Assembly: GCA_949316235.1 (NCBI GenBank)
Contig: OX438755.1
Coordinates: 21,413,151 to 21,477,150 of the forward strand
Direction of reading: 5' to 3'
Source: Oegoconia quadripuncta
Lineage: Eukaryota; Arthropoda; Insecta; Lepidoptera; Autostichidae
DNA length: 64,000 nucleotides
Of the stretch, positions 18,501 to 25,020 are shown piece by piece. Within the stretch, counting starts at the first letter, position 1, and every line of letters begins with the position of its first letter. The notes below the pieces were generated by a model. That model had not been told where the DNA came from. It saw only the letters and a program-made list of their open reading frames with translations, and did no database searches. The position numbers were made by a program, and so were the translations under genes.

Positions 18501-20505
18501 AAGATCTCCGCTTAAGGGCAGTTAAATTCCATCTACGGAATTTAAATTCCATCCACGTCACCTGGATTGTCAAGAAACTTCCTACCACATACGACCACCC
18601 TGTGGAACGGACTTCTTGCAGCGGTATTCCCAAACGAGTACGACATTGGAACCTTCAAGAAACGAGTCTACACCTTCCTCAAAGGCCGGCAACGCATCTG
18701 TGACCCTTTTGGTGTTGCGGTGGGCGGCGGTGATTGTTTTCCATCAGGTGACCCGCATGCTCCTTTGCCGTCCTCTCATATAACAAAAAAAGTTAAAAAG
18801 GAACAACTTCATGTAACTTGTGTAGCGGCATCTCTAACTATGCTCAAGCACAGATCTACTCTTGAGCAACATTTGTCCTTCTTCAATTTAAGAGCTATGA
18901 CCTTGTCGGTGGAGTAATGACCACGTCTCTCTACTTACCGCCCTCGTTTTAACCTCTTGGTACGACACGACATTCACCTTTTCTTTCACTTGGTCAAAGT
19001 AATTACGCCTAGGTCTTCCCCTTCCTCTCTTTCCTTCAATCTTACCCTCAAGTATGTTCTTCAAAAAAACATTTAGCCCAGGGAAATTACGGTAAAAAAT
19101 TAGCTTAGATATAATTCAGAACCGACTTAAATAATTTGTATCTTATAGAGTTTTATTAGAGATGTAATTTATTAACAATAAATACTAACTGATATTTAAT
19201 TAGGTAGACTTCTGTTAAACACTGTTATCTTATTGATGGATAAAAAAACTAAGCATGTTATAGTTAGGCATGCATGTGTTTTAGCTGAAAATGTTGTCGG
19301 GCTGCATTGCTTAGGAAATAAAAAATGAGAACTAATATTTTGTAACTATAAATTCCCTAAATGTTTTGAATTTTAAGAAATACCCATCAATTGAGCATTT
19401 TTTTTAAATAAACACATTTACAACTTTAGCTTATTTAGTTACTTAATACTTGCGTTTCTTATAAATGCTTAATTTTTAGAAGTTGTTACTACATTTACAA
19501 CACTTTTTCCGAGGTCAAACCGTATTTTCCCTGGGCTAATTCTAAAATACGGGCCTTAGTGCGAGAACACGCATTCTCTCTGTGTTCGGCTTTTTGGCGG
19601 AATCGAGTGCAGTTGCATTTTCGTTTATAACTCATATAATTTTTGCATTCTGTCTTTTGAAGCTTAATAATGGCAGAATATTGTGCAGCAAAAGTTAATG
19701 ATGGTGTACAAATGAAGGGAAGTGTAAATTAAAGTGCGTAACGAAGCTTTCGGGTTCCCACAAGAAGCCGCCAAAATCTTTTGTAAAGCATTCTGCCACT
19801 TTACTGAAGAATGACTTGACCGTGACTAGACTCTGTATACGCCAAGTATACGACGAATTACTTGTTCTGACTGAGACTGACATATAAACTGAAGAAGTAA
19901 GACATGGCTGTATGGGCTTAGATCCCTTTGCTTTCTCCGAGAAGAGTGAATAAAACTAAAAAAAAAAGTCTCTGTGTTCACATTTCCGGATGTATTTATT
20001 TATTTATAAATGGAAAGTACCGCCGCCTCCGTGGTCCATTGTAAACAAGATTGGGTTTACGAATTGGAGGTCGTGGGTTCGATCCCCGGTACATGTTTAG
20101 TACTCGGTTTGGTTGGTGGTTGACATTTTGAATGTCCGCCTGGCTAGCTACCACCATCTTATCTAAATCTACCGCCAAGCAGCAATGTTAATATTGTTGT
20201 GTTCCGGTTGTCAGAGATAAGATAGCCAGTCCCCCAAATAAGATGGAAGAGATCACTTTTAATATCTTACCGCCACCTAATTGTGTTCTATTGTGATCAT
20301 CAAAAATTATTGAAAAATAATTTTGTGCAATAAAGAGTAATTGAATTGATGGGGTTCCGGGTCAGTACGTTTCCACCTTCGGCCTCATCTTCACTTAACA
20401 TCATGAATAAAAAAAGTATCATGTAGGTTTTTTCATTTAATCTAGAAATTATCAAATATTATACTCACTTGGCTTCTTTAACTCGGCATTATCTTCGGAA
20501 GACAT
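415..20505 (-). CDS. Gene 1: SLC17-family MFS anion/phosphate transporter, 8 exons seen, 3' end off the left edge
   Basis: Multi-pass membrane transporter of the SLC17 (sialin / VGLUT / inorganic phosphate cotransporter-like) branch of the major facilitator superfamily. Coding exons in order: 20469-20505, 13132-13256, 12469-12648, 9799-9937, 7533-7750, 3986-4135, 1214-1346, 415-536, giving 368 in-frame codons. Seen: a short acidic N-terminus ([13 protein letters not shown]), TM1, the family signature [17 protein letters not shown] in exon 3, the [11 protein letters not shown] and W-PEEERSRL motifs in exon 4, and later TM segments in exons 5-8. Every junction keeps frame and has GT-AG borders. 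The final two exons expected from gene 2 (the VNH-D-SPNYAG segment and the C-terminal TM) would lie left of base 1. Substrate cannot be read from sequence; insect members are usually annotated as putative inorganic phosphate cotransporters. Introns are full of SINEs and LINE fragments. No stop or frameshift seen, so probably functional. Confidence 0.88.
570..795 (+). mobile_element. SINE-1 (tRNA-derived), 5'-truncated
   Basis: Lacks the tRNA head; starts TTGGTTGGTGGTAGGGC and ends GTGTGATTGAGGTCAAATGC. Antisense in a gene 1 intron. Confidence 0.85.
818..1053 (-). mobile_element. SINE-2 (tRNA-derived), minus strand
   Basis: tRNA-like head inverted: GGGATTCGAACCCGCAACCG ... CACTATCCACTACATCAATC, with the body CATCTAGTCCCAAAATAAGC. 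Different tRNA head (GGTTCGAATCCCGC) from SINE-1. Confidence 0.88.
1214..1346 (-). CDS. Gene 1 exon 7 (TM8)
   Basis: Encodes [19 protein letters not shown] then [22 protein letters not shown]-xx-S-x-LPYL followed by a basic D-xx-xxKK loop is typical of the SLC17 TM8 region. 133 nt, phase 0 in, phase 1 out, identical in length to gene 2 exon 7. Confidence 0.9.
1449..1790 (+). mobile_element. SINE-1 (tRNA-derived), full length
   Basis: About 340 bp. tRNA-like head CCGCCTCCGTGGCTCAACGT with A box and GGTTCGATCCC B box, then the body TTGGTTGGTGGTAGGGC ... GGGTCAGTACGC ... CATCAGGTATGATTGAGGTC and an A12 tail. Confidence 0.93.
2365..3611. mobile_element. Non-autonomous DNA element, copy 1 (terminal AAGGTCTAACAAAATTAACCC), with extra internal DNA
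   Basis: Begins AAGGTCTAACAAAATTAACC and ends with the inverted GGGTTAATTTTGTTAGACCTT. A shared GC-rich core near 2575-2660 contains an inverted CCAAT box (AACCAATCACAGC). Relative to the second copy (52592-53088) it has about 750 bp of additional DNA between roughly 2745 and 3505, including a hairpin at 3244-3279. The frame at 2509-2781 lies in the GC-rich core and is not a gene. Confidence 0.6.
3244..3280. repeat. Short hairpin (ACGCTAATGCCA stem)
   Basis: ACGCTAATGCCA ... TGGCATTAGCGT with a 10-base loop, inside MITE copy 1. Confidence 0.85.
3671..3933. mobile_element. Palindromic MITE (mariner-like, TA target)
   Basis: 263-bp near-perfect palindrome flanked by TA on both sides (3669-3670, 3934-3935). 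The arms from CA-xx-GTGTAACGGTTAAG inward match for about 120 bp with a short central spacer around 3790-3825. It sits in a gene 1 intron beside exon 6. Confidence 0.88.
3986..4135 (-). CDS. Gene 1 exon 6 (TM7)
   Basis: Encodes [39 protein letters not shown] and [11 protein letters not shown]. The P-W-xx-L/ ... /E-x-P-x-Y pattern is the SLC17 TM7 region. 150 nt, phase 0 on both sides, with TTGCTAG acceptor and GTTAGT donor. Confidence 0.9.
4382..4880 (+). mobile_element. SINE-2 (plus) interrupted by SINE-2b (minus)
   Basis: Head GACGACCGGTTGGTGTAGTG at 4382 to CCCGAGTCA at 4499; continues GAGTCATGGATG at 4766 to GTCCGAAATATTTATTT at 4880. GAGTCA on both sides is the target duplication of the inserted minus-strand SINE at 4500-4765. 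Confidence 0.85.
4500..4765 (-). mobile_element. SINE-2b inserted inside SINE-2
   Basis: Inverted head GGGATTCGAACCCGCAACCT ... AACCACTACACCAAACAGG and body AGCGCCATCTAGTTCCACAG. Confidence 0.85.
5025..5400 (-). mobile_element. LINE 3' fragment (FLPxTxxLWN family), minus strand
   Basis: Minus-strand read contains AGGCCGGCAACGCATCTGTG and GGCGGTGATTGCTTTCCATC, the 3' end of the same LINE as 18567-18795. Confidence 0.65.
5495..5697 (-). mobile_element. SINE-2b, minus strand, truncated
   Basis: GATACCAGATGGTCGATAAA ... GGGATTCGAACCCGCGACCT ... CCAAACAGGTCGTC. Confidence 0.85.
5820..5955 (+). repeat. Interspersed repeat shared with 27240-27350
   Basis: TTCTCAAGATTCAGATGGCC-TTAAGTTGAC ... GAGACTGAGACACGATTTCA. 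No coding potential. Confidence 0.55.
6149..6478 (+). mobile_element. SINE-1, full length
   Basis: Same head (GGTTCGATCCCCAGCGGGG), body and A-rich tail as 1449-1790. Confidence 0.93.
7533..7750 (-). CDS. Gene 1 exon 5 (TM5-TM6 and central loop)
   Basis: Encodes [20 protein letters not shown], then [19 protein letters not shown] and the cytoplasmic central loop with [17 protein letters not shown]. 218 nt between a TTTTTTGCAG acceptor and GTATGG donor. The aligned gene 2 exon is 230 nt with the same phases. Confidence 0.9.
7926..9194 (-). mobile_element. R1-clade non-LTR retrotransposon, 5'-truncated, inserted in a SINE
   Basis: Minus-strand LINE 3' end: a T-run at 7925-7947 is its poly(A) tail. 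A 46-bp piece of the host SINE is repeated on both sides (about 7881-7925 and 9197-9241), the target-site duplication. It encodes the C-terminus of ORF2 and is much more GC-rich than its surroundings. Confidence 0.9.
8294..9181 (-). pseudogene. R1-clade LINE ORF2 C-terminal fragment
   Basis: 295 residues of open frame, 5'-truncated. Thumb region [20 protein letters not shown], then the R1-type zinc module [21 protein letters not shown], and a conserved tail around [19 protein letters not shown]. The RT active site and endonuclease are missing, so it is a dead fragment even though this stretch is open. Other open frames at 7947-9002 are shadows of it. Confidence 0.9.
9799..9937 (-). CDS. Gene 1 exon 4 (TM4, RVVQG motif)
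   Basis: Begins [19 protein letters not shown] and ends [19 protein letters not shown]. The membrane arginine and the W-P-xx-ER loop are SLC17 hallmarks. 139 nt, phase 0 in and phase 1 out, exactly the same length and phases as gene 2 exon 4. Confidence 0.92.
10060..10384 (-). repeat. LINE 3' region with four copies of a ~24-nt motif
   Basis: AGCTGCTGTAAAGGGGCATT-like units start at 10168, 10208, 10269 and 10358, immediately after (on the minus strand) the LINE C-terminus at 10385-10660. Confidence 0.6.
10385..10660 (-). pseudogene. Jockey/CR1-type LINE C-terminal fragment
   Basis: [20 protein letters not shown] ... [20 protein letters not shown] ... [16 protein letters not shown], the same C-terminal tail as in the LINE at 47483-48300. 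Its 3' region with a repeated motif extends to about 10060. Confidence 0.8.
10888..10936 (+). mobile_element. SINE-1 3' end
   Basis: GGGTGTGATTGAGGTCAAGTGCTAACCCG then TTGTGCATTAAAAAAAAA only. Confidence 0.7.
11080..11205 (+). pseudogene. Short copy C of the nuclease-like retroelement module
   Basis: Encodes [20 protein letters not shown] then [20 protein letters not shown], matching the tail of copies A and B. Confidence 0.75.
11215..11553 (-). mobile_element. SINE-2, minus strand, with LINE piece inside
   Basis: ATTTCGGACACTTACACCAA ... GGGATTCGAACCCGCAACCG ... CCAATCGGTCGTC, split at 11316-11430 by a LINE 3'-UTR fragment. Confidence 0.88.
11316..11430 (-). mobile_element. LINE 3'-UTR fragment inside a SINE
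   Basis: ACAATACAAATACACTTTAT-TGCACAACAG on the plus strand is the inverted (CAATA)n tail and GCAATAAAGTG polyadenylation end of a LINE; related text is at 46970-47095 (minus) and 24915-25020 (plus). It splits the SINE at 11215-11552. Confidence 0.55.
11895..12000 (-). mobile_element. 5S-like SINE, decayed, minus strand
   Basis: AATACTCGTATTAAATGCCA ... CGAATAGCGAATGCGTCTAC, inverted relative to 56535-56655. Confidence 0.45.
12041..12250 (+). repeat. Interspersed repeat (CATCAGCCCGTAAACATCC family)
   Basis: ATCATCAGCCCGTAAACATC ... GGGCCATAGTCCACCACGCT ... TTTTCCTTCACCGTTT. Shared with 37665-37975 and 45795-46085. Confidence 0.75.
12250..12440 (+). repeat. Interspersed repeat (GGCxGCTTAAAAAxAxxGAC family), copy 1
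   Basis: GGGGCGGCTTAAAAACACAG ... GAAGAGGCTGTACCCCAAAA. Shared with 13660-13835 and 56730-56870. Ends just before gene 1 exon 3. Confidence 0.6.
12469..12648 (-). CDS. Gene 1 exon 3 (TM2-TM3, GY-xx-Q-xPGG motif)
   Basis: Encodes [19 protein letters not shown] followed by [16 protein letters not shown], the best-conserved SLC17 block, then a hydrophobic helix ending SACY before GTGAGT. 180 nt, phase 0 at both ends, like the 186-nt exon 3 of gene 2. Confidence 0.92.
12800..13015 (-). mobile_element. SINE-2b, minus strand
   Basis: CTTTAAGCAACTATAGGCTT ... GGGATTCGAACCCGCAACCT ... CACCAAACAGGGCG, in gene 1 intron 2 close to exon 2. Confidence 0.85.
13132..13256 (-). CDS. Gene 1 exon 2 (TM1)
   Basis: Minus-strand exon after a TTTCCAG acceptor, encoding [16 protein letters not shown] then [15 protein letters not shown], the usual SLC17 first membrane span, and ending DDTNVN before a GTATGT donor. 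125 nt: two bases completing a split codon plus 41 codons; ends in phase 0. The loop after TM1 is far shorter than in gene 2. Confidence 0.85.
13275..13370 (+). mobile_element. 5S-like SINE, decayed
   Basis: GATTAGCGAAGATATTCAAT ... GGATGGCTGACCATTAGTGG ... TTAATACGAGTGTTTC, same layout as 56535-56655. Next to gene 1 exon 2. Confidence 0.5.
13370..13634 (-). mobile_element. SINE-2b, minus strand
   Basis: AGCGCCATCTAGTTCCACAC ... GGGATTCGAACCCGCGACCT ... CCAAACAGGTCGTC. Confidence 0.88.
13660..13835 (+). repeat. Same repeat family, copy 2
   Basis: GGGGCAGTTTAAAAACATTG ... GGAGGTCGTTACCCAACAAT. Confidence 0.6.
13842..13990 (-). mobile_element. SINE-1 3' half, minus strand, split by retroelement
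   Basis: T9 then ATGCACAACGGGTTAGTACT ... GACAACCGGAACACAATAATG. The body continues at 16258-16290 (AACATTGCTGCTTGGCGGCA) after the inserted element. Confidence 0.8.
13886..14611 (+). pseudogene. Retroelement C-terminal module with PD-(D/E)XK-like pattern, copy A
   Basis: Open from a chance start in the SINE; real element coding begins about 13995 ([20 protein letters not shown]). Contains [20 protein letters not shown], a zinc-ligand-like cluster, then [11 protein letters not shown]...[10 protein letters not shown] and [13 protein letters not shown], ending at the LINE insertion. I know the same module as the C-terminal part of RT-encoding frames in many invertebrate genomes; the PDG...D pattern suggests a restriction-like nuclease fold, which is inference. 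Two more fragments of it lie at 11080-11200 and 21721-22395. Confidence 0.75.
14609..16041 (+). mobile_element. I/Loa-type LINE with RNase H, 5'-truncated, with 12-bp target duplication
   Basis: Insertion flanked by ATCTGCATACAA at 14597-14608 and 16042-16053, with a (CAATA)n-like 3' tail. Removing it restores continuity of the surrounding module. Confidence 0.88.
14613..15950 (+). pseudogene. LINE RT thumb plus RNase H domain (fragment)
   Basis: In the frame ending at 15950: [20 protein letters not shown] and ITYASVVW (RT thumb), then RNase H with [10 protein letters not shown], the QAEVYAI glutamate, [10 protein letters not shown] and [20 protein letters not shown], and a C-terminal C-xx-C ... 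H-xxx-C module ([18 protein letters not shown]). No palm domain or endonuclease. An RNase H after RT marks the I/Loa group. Open but 5'-truncated, so not autonomous. Confidence 0.88.
16258..16290 (-). mobile_element. SINE-1 body piece on the far side of the inserted retroelement
   Basis: AACATTGCTGCTTGGCGGCA-GATTTAGATAAG continues the minus-strand SINE at 13842-13990. Confidence 0.7.
16335..16432 (+). mobile_element. SINE-1 3' end with A-tail
   Basis: TTCGACCTTCCACCTTCGACC ... AACCCGTCGTGCATAAAA with an A21 tail. Confidence 0.8.
16721..17055 (+). mobile_element. LINE C-terminal fragment ([12 protein letters not shown] family), poly(A) end
   Basis: Encodes [40 protein letters not shown] and [16 protein letters not shown], a lepidopteran LINE RT tail, followed by a short 3' region ending in A9. 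A second copy lies at 41385-41660 on the minus strand. Confidence 0.75.
17263..17311. repeat. Perfect 21-bp inverted repeat
   Basis: Arms 17263-17283 and 17291-17311 (TGAAAAAATTTACATCAGTT...) with a 7-base loop. Gene 1 intron 1. Confidence 0.93.
17391..17459. repeat. Twin 16-bp palindromes GGTACCGATCGGTACC
   Basis: The perfect palindrome is at 17396-17411 and 17442-17457, each inside a CCCGCT...A context, 46 bp apart. Confidence 0.95.
17980..18310 (+). mobile_element. SINE-1, full length
   Basis: Complete head (CCGCCTCCGTGGCTCAATGT), B box GGTTCGATCCCC and body, tail A8. In gene 1 intron 1. Confidence 0.93.
18567..18795 (+). mobile_element. LINE C-terminal fragment (FLPxTxxLWN family)
   Basis: Encodes [20 protein letters not shown] then [20 protein letters not shown] and ends with the GGCGGTGATTG...TCAGGTGACC 3' sequence that also occurs inverted at 5030-5135 and 22850-22945. 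Confidence 0.7.
18905..19070 (-). mobile_element. RTE-like LINE C-terminal remnant, minus strand
   Basis: Minus-strand read gives [20 protein letters not shown] and [19 protein letters not shown], the [12 protein letters not shown] pattern of RTE-type RT tails. Broken. Confidence 0.6.
19567..19963 (+). repeat. ~390-bp poly(A)-ended repeat, copy 1
   Basis: TAATGGCAGAATATTGTGCA ... AAGCTTTCGGGTTCCCACAA ... GACATGGCTGTATGGGCTTA ... GAATAAAACTAAAAAAAAAA. Gene 1 intron 1. Confidence 0.75.
20022..20418 (+). mobile_element. SINE-1 with a ~100-bp insertion
   Basis: Head at 20022-20095, body interrupted at about 20245-20350 by a LINE-tail-like piece ending GCAATAAAGAGTAATTGAAT with GATGG on both sides, then GGGTCAGTACG ... 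CATCATGAATAAAAAA. Ends just before gene 1 exon 1. Confidence 0.85.
20469..20505 (-). CDS. Gene 1 exon 1 (start codon, 37 nt)
   Basis: ATG at 20503-20505 on the minus strand with an A-rich context, 12 codons ([12 protein letters not shown]) plus one base, then a strong GTGAGT donor. Phase 1 matches the phase-1 acceptor at 13256, creating a Lys codon across the junction. A 7.2-kb intron separates it from exon 2. No other upstream ATG exon with the correct phase was seen closer. Confidence 0.75.
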
Positions 20506-20756
20506 TTTTTATTGACTACACAATTGACTATTAACATATATCACTACAACTGTCACATAACATTTTTTTACACATCAGTTCCAGCAAAAATCACTTCCTA
20601 ATCAATACTCCTTGTATCATTATTGCAATCCTGATTCATTAGATACTGACTACCTATAACTGAAATGTGCACTTAACAAAATAAACCAAGATTTCTTTAG
20701 ATTTGTAAATAAAGGGTTCATGAGCTGACACGGAGACAACCACGGAGTCATTGTGT

Positions 20757-20912
20757 CCCATACAAATACAAATACAGATACAGATACAGATGCAGATGCA
20801 GATGCAGATGCAGATGCAGATGCAGATGCAGATGCAGATGCAGATGCAGATGCAGATGCAGATGCAGATGCAGATGCAGATGCAGATACAGATACAGATA
20901 CAGATACAAATA
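20757..20912. repeat. Hexanucleotide (GCAGAT)n array with symmetric variants
   Basis: Units run ACAAAT, ACAGAT, then about 16 GCAGAT, then ACAGAT and ACAAAT again. Open frames here on both strands are repeat translation, not genes. Confidence 0.95.
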
Positions 20913-21044
20913 GTTTATTTGCCAGAACACAGTAAAAGAGATGTTAAGTATAGTTCGTCCACAATGAGTTCAACCTGCATGCAGGTGTGCAAATGGTTTC
21001 AGGTTCCGTTTAATTACTAATGTATCAGATACAGATACAAAGTA

Positions 21045-21376
21045 GACATTCAAAATATGCCTTTAAATAAATTTAAAGCAATCATAAAACAGAAATTATT
21101 AACAAAAGGCTATTATAAAATCACTGACTATTTGAATGATAAGCAAGCATGGACATAGCTGTCTATTCATATAATTATCAAATCGCAACCTATAATCTGT
21201 TTAAAAGAGCAACCCTAGAGTTTCTCGCTCGTTCTTCTCTGGGGAGTCAGCTTTGTGAATGAGCAGTAAATTTAAACTATAATGTAATATTAATATTAAT
21301 AGTGACGTTTTCAAGTGATAATTTTATCCTATGAAATAAAAATATTTTGATTTTGATTTTGATTTTGATTTTGATA
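21045..21376 (+). mobile_element. LINE 3' end (Jockey/CR1 type) with (TTTTGA)n tail
   Basis: MPLNKFKAIIKQKLLTKGYY and KITDYLNDKQAW are encoded at 21057-21155, then a 3' region with GTTTCTCGCTCGTTCTTCTC and a (TTTTGA)n tail at 21342-21376. Confidence 0.75.
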
Positions 21377-21540
21377 CTTTTCAACAATTCGCATTATCAC
21401 TTAATATCATCTAATTATTTTTTAAATTCTAAATATTCCTTAACACTATAGAAACAATTTGACGTAAGCCATTTTATTAATTTCGCTCATCATTTTAACA
21501 TTGCCAGCAGTGTGATACACTTTAGTAACAATTATTATAC

Positions 21541-22684
21541 TGGATAATTTTTTTAACGGAAGGAAAAAAGGCATATTAGGTAAGTGAAATAGAAGGGAAT
21601 TTTTTTTTTCTTCAAAACCATAAAATATAATAAAACTATTATGGCATTTGACGGTCGCGCATGTAGCCTATTGCACATAATTACATCATTAAATTAAATA
21701 ATTTTAAAAACATGGTTACATGCTCTTCCTTCCCAAAACCTAGGCACCATCCTCGATCCCAATGCCCTACGTATTTCCATTAGTTTACGTTTGGGCGCTA
21801 AGTTGTGAGAACCTCATCGCTGTTCATGTGGTAAGGTTGTGGACCAGCTAGGACGCCACGGGCTCTCTTGCGTGAAGAGTGCCGGCCGCACATAACGCCA
21901 TGGTGCAATTAATCAGCTAATTAGGCGCGCTCTCGCCACTGCAGCGGTCACGGCGTCTCTGGAGCCTGGTGGCTTATTCAGGGACGACGGGAAAAGACCT
22001 GATTGAGCCACCTCGGTACCCTGGTGCTTAGGGCGCACCTTGGTATGGGACGCAACTTGTGCGGACACTTTGGCACCGTCCCATATACAAGGAACTACGC
22101 AAAGAGCTGGAACCGCGGCTGAACAAGCTCAAAGTAACAAGCGCCGTAAATATGCGTCAATCTCTATAAACCACGAGTTTGCGGCGCTTGCAGTGGAGAC
22201 TTTGGGCCCGTGATCTTCTGACATGAAACATTTTGTAAAGGATTTATCCGTTAGACTGGTCCACGCCTCTGGAGATGTGAGAGCTGGTCCTTACTTTGCT
22301 CAGCAGCTGAGCTTATGCATTCAGCGGGGCAATAGCGCTAGCGTACTAGGTACTATGCCTCACGGAAGCGAGTTGGACGGCGTATTTTTTCTATAAGATA
22401 TAGGTATTTTTAATTGTGTTTTATAAATTTGTTGTTTCATGTACATACTTAATTTACGAATTTACCCTTATAACATTTAAAAAAACTTTGAGAAAATATG
22501 ACTTCCAATTACAATTCGCATGGACCCTAGGAATCCCGCCAGTCACATATCAATCTCCGGCAGGGCGTGGGTTGATGATGGTTTTGAAAAAAAAAAAAGA
22601 TAAACTTCCAACATACCAATACCTTCTATTTCACTTATCTAATATCCCTATTTTTTACTTACGGTAAAAAAACTCATCCGGTAT
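21541..22684. mobile_element. Inverted-repeat element carrying a decayed retroelement module
   Basis: Left end (21541-21640, GGTAAGTGAAATAGAAGGG...) and right end (22600-22684, inverted) match. Between them lies the degraded module at 21721-22395. A third copy of the same end is at 34740-34880. Confidence 0.6.
21721..22395 (+). pseudogene. Degraded copy B of the nuclease-like retroelement module
   Basis: Reads as the same module as 13995-14608 with several stops and frame breaks: [55 protein letters not shown] and a final LCIQRGNSASVLGTMPHG-like stretch. Confidence 0.75.
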
Positions 22685-22844
22685 ATTCTGTCTTGTTAGA
22701 CGGATTATTTCTTATTTTTAATGGAATAAACAAAATGTATATAAATTACACTACACTTATTTCATTATTCTATTTTTCAAAAATTGTCTACACAATGGTG
22801 TCGATTTGGATGTAAACCAACTAAACTAAACTAAACTTTTTTTT

Positions 22845-22945
22845 TTTTTATATATGAGATCGCGGCAAACGAGCATGCGGGTCACCTGATGGAAAGCAAT
22901 CACCGCCGCCCATGGACATCCGCAACACCAAAAGGGTCACAGACC
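22845..22945 (-). mobile_element. LINE 3' fragment (same family), minus strand
   Basis: CGGCAAACGAGCATGCGGGT and ATGGAAAGCAATCACCGCCG match the inverted 3' end found at 5035-5095. Confidence 0.6.
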
Positions 22946-23605
22946 AGAGGGTCAAACTAAAACCAGTTTTGGACTGGTGCCCTCGCATCGTACTGTTCCA
23001 GGGCGAAAGAACCATAGTTTAGTTTAGTAGGTGTATATCTGGAATCAACACCAATACCGTCAAACACTGCACACGTCATTTTTACGTCGAGGTTAAAATG
23101 TCTCACTAAGTACAACGAATTTAAAATTTTACAAAACGACATAATTATTCGATGTAACAATTTTCTTTTAAAAACAAATGCAATAATTTGGACCAACGCA
23201 ACTGATTTCACGGATCGAGACTAATAAATTAGGACTTCACATGGTGTAGGTACTCTGTATACTGAATACTAGTGACCTTCCTCGATACAATATCGACTAA
23301 GTAATGGACGTGCACTGACATTCGGAAACTTATCAAATACAAATAATACTACCGATATTATTTGATGTCATAGATAAGACGTTCTTTCCATTGAGTATGG
23401 ATGTGGCAGAATGATTATATTTGAGATAAGCATACTGGATATGTGATTAGCGTAGTAATGGCAATCTGACTATCTTATGTGTATTGCCCGTCTGATGTAA
23501 ATTTGCAAATAGTTTTTAAATTCATTATTCAGTAATTATATCAGTGAGAGTGTAATTATATCTTTAAGCACTGATATATTGAAGTTGAATATTATTTTTT
23601 ATATA
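22946..23605. other. No gene recognised
   Basis: AT-rich intergenic DNA; one short minus-strand frame (22957-23211) without recognisable motifs. Confidence 0.5.
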
Positions 23606-23607
23606 AG

Positions 23608-23812
23608 TAATAAATATTTCGGACACTTCACCAATCATCTAGTCCCAAACTAAGCGAAGCGTGTGCTATGGATACTAGATAACGGATAAACATACATAAA
23701 TACTTATAATAAACATCCATGACTCGGGAATAAATGTTCGTATTCATCACACAAACATTCACTCCTCGCGGGATTCGACAGGGTCACTATCCACTACACC
23801 AATCGGTCGCCC
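23608..23812 (-). mobile_element. SINE-2, minus strand, head partly deleted
   Basis: AATATTTCGGACACTTCACC ... CTCGCGGGATTCGACAGGGTC ... ACCAATCGGTCGC. Confidence 0.8.
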
Positions 23813-24289
23813 CTTATGCATTTATTAGGTGCTTAATAATATTCATAAGTGTCCGTTAACACCACGCAATGTTTTGGCGAAAAGCCGTCTGTATGTTTAA
23901 GATATAGGGGACCCCACATGGTAATTATCATTTAAAAGTGCCTTATCTAATAGGTTGGCTTTATCTCATAACATAGGATAGAAATCAAATATTACCGCTA
24001 GCTTTTGTGTATTAGTTTAGGCATTTCCTAATGTTTGTAAGTCGATGTTTAAACATTTCAGATTACGGTTATCAGCAACGTTTTGTAATAATTTGGTGAA
24101 TTATCTCAGTTAATATTTGAAAATGAAAAAAGTTTATTTTCAACTTTATTAGGTATAAACTATAGACTAAGGTCTCTCCTCTCCTATTAAGTATACAAGT
24201 ATACTTGTGCCAGGCTGGCCCCCGCTTCCTTAACTAAATGTTACATTGAAAATAAACTTATGTTGGCTAGGTTTAGAAAATATTGTTTT

Positions 24290-24349
<60 letters not shown>

Positions 24350-24392
24350 TGTGGGTGTGGGTGGGTGGATGGGTGTGTATGTGTGTGTGTAA
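24290..24392. repeat. (GT)n microsatellite
   Basis: GT run at 24291-24346 followed by interrupted GGGTGTG units. Confidence 0.95.
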
Positions 24393-24794
24393 AATGTACG
24401 GAATAAACTGGCTCAATTCTAATGATATTAGTTTTTTGAGTTCTCCTAATGGGCAAATGTAATAATTCACCTGTGTCCAGTTACATGTCTTATGTTACTT
24501 AAAACTGGTATAAGGTAGGTGACTATGACAAAGCAAATCCTTCAACCGTGAATATTCAGACAATGAGTGGTCGGCAGCTAATGATAGTGAATAAACAGTT
24601 CGTTATTGTACTGTACAATATAATTGAGATGTTTGTAAACTCGAAATTATGAAAATATTGTAAACTAAACCTTATCAGCATTGATTTAAGCGTTCCAACA
24701 ATTTTATTGGATAATATTAATGGTTGTATAAAAGTCTATACAGGGTGCCAACGACTTACCTAATAAATATATAAACATAGTCTTTATTTTCTCC

Positions 24795-24908
24795 ACAAAA
24801 CTTCCACCAATCATCTAGTCCTAAACTAAGTAAAGCTTGCACTAAGGATTATAGATAACGGATAAACATACATAAATATTTGTATAAATATCCATGACTC
24901 GGAAATAG
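24795..24908 (-). mobile_element. SINE-2 body, headless, minus strand
   Basis: ACTTCCACCAATCATCTAGTC ... AACGGATAAACATACATAAA ... CATGACTCGGAAATA. Confidence 0.65.
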
Positions 24909-24914
24909 TGCAAA

Positions 24915-25020
24915 CCTCATCTACTGGTAGCTTGTATCTTTTCCCTAAGATTTGCCTGGAAGAGATCGCTGTTAGCGATAAGGCCGCCTTTTTGTGCGAT
25001 TAATGATGTATGCTGTATTC
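24915..25020 (+). mobile_element. LINE 3'-UTR fragment
   Basis: CTGGAAGAGATCGCTGTTAG-CGATAAGGCCGCC, matching in inverted form 47040-47080. Confidence 0.5.

Noticed and set aside
20748..21020. Open frames on both strands over the hexamer array
   Set aside because: They translate GCAGAT units into dipeptide repeats; no start context, splice sites or family.
22416..22667. 83-residue frame
   Set aside because: Spans the right inverted end of the element at 21541-22684; no motif and ends in repeat DNA.
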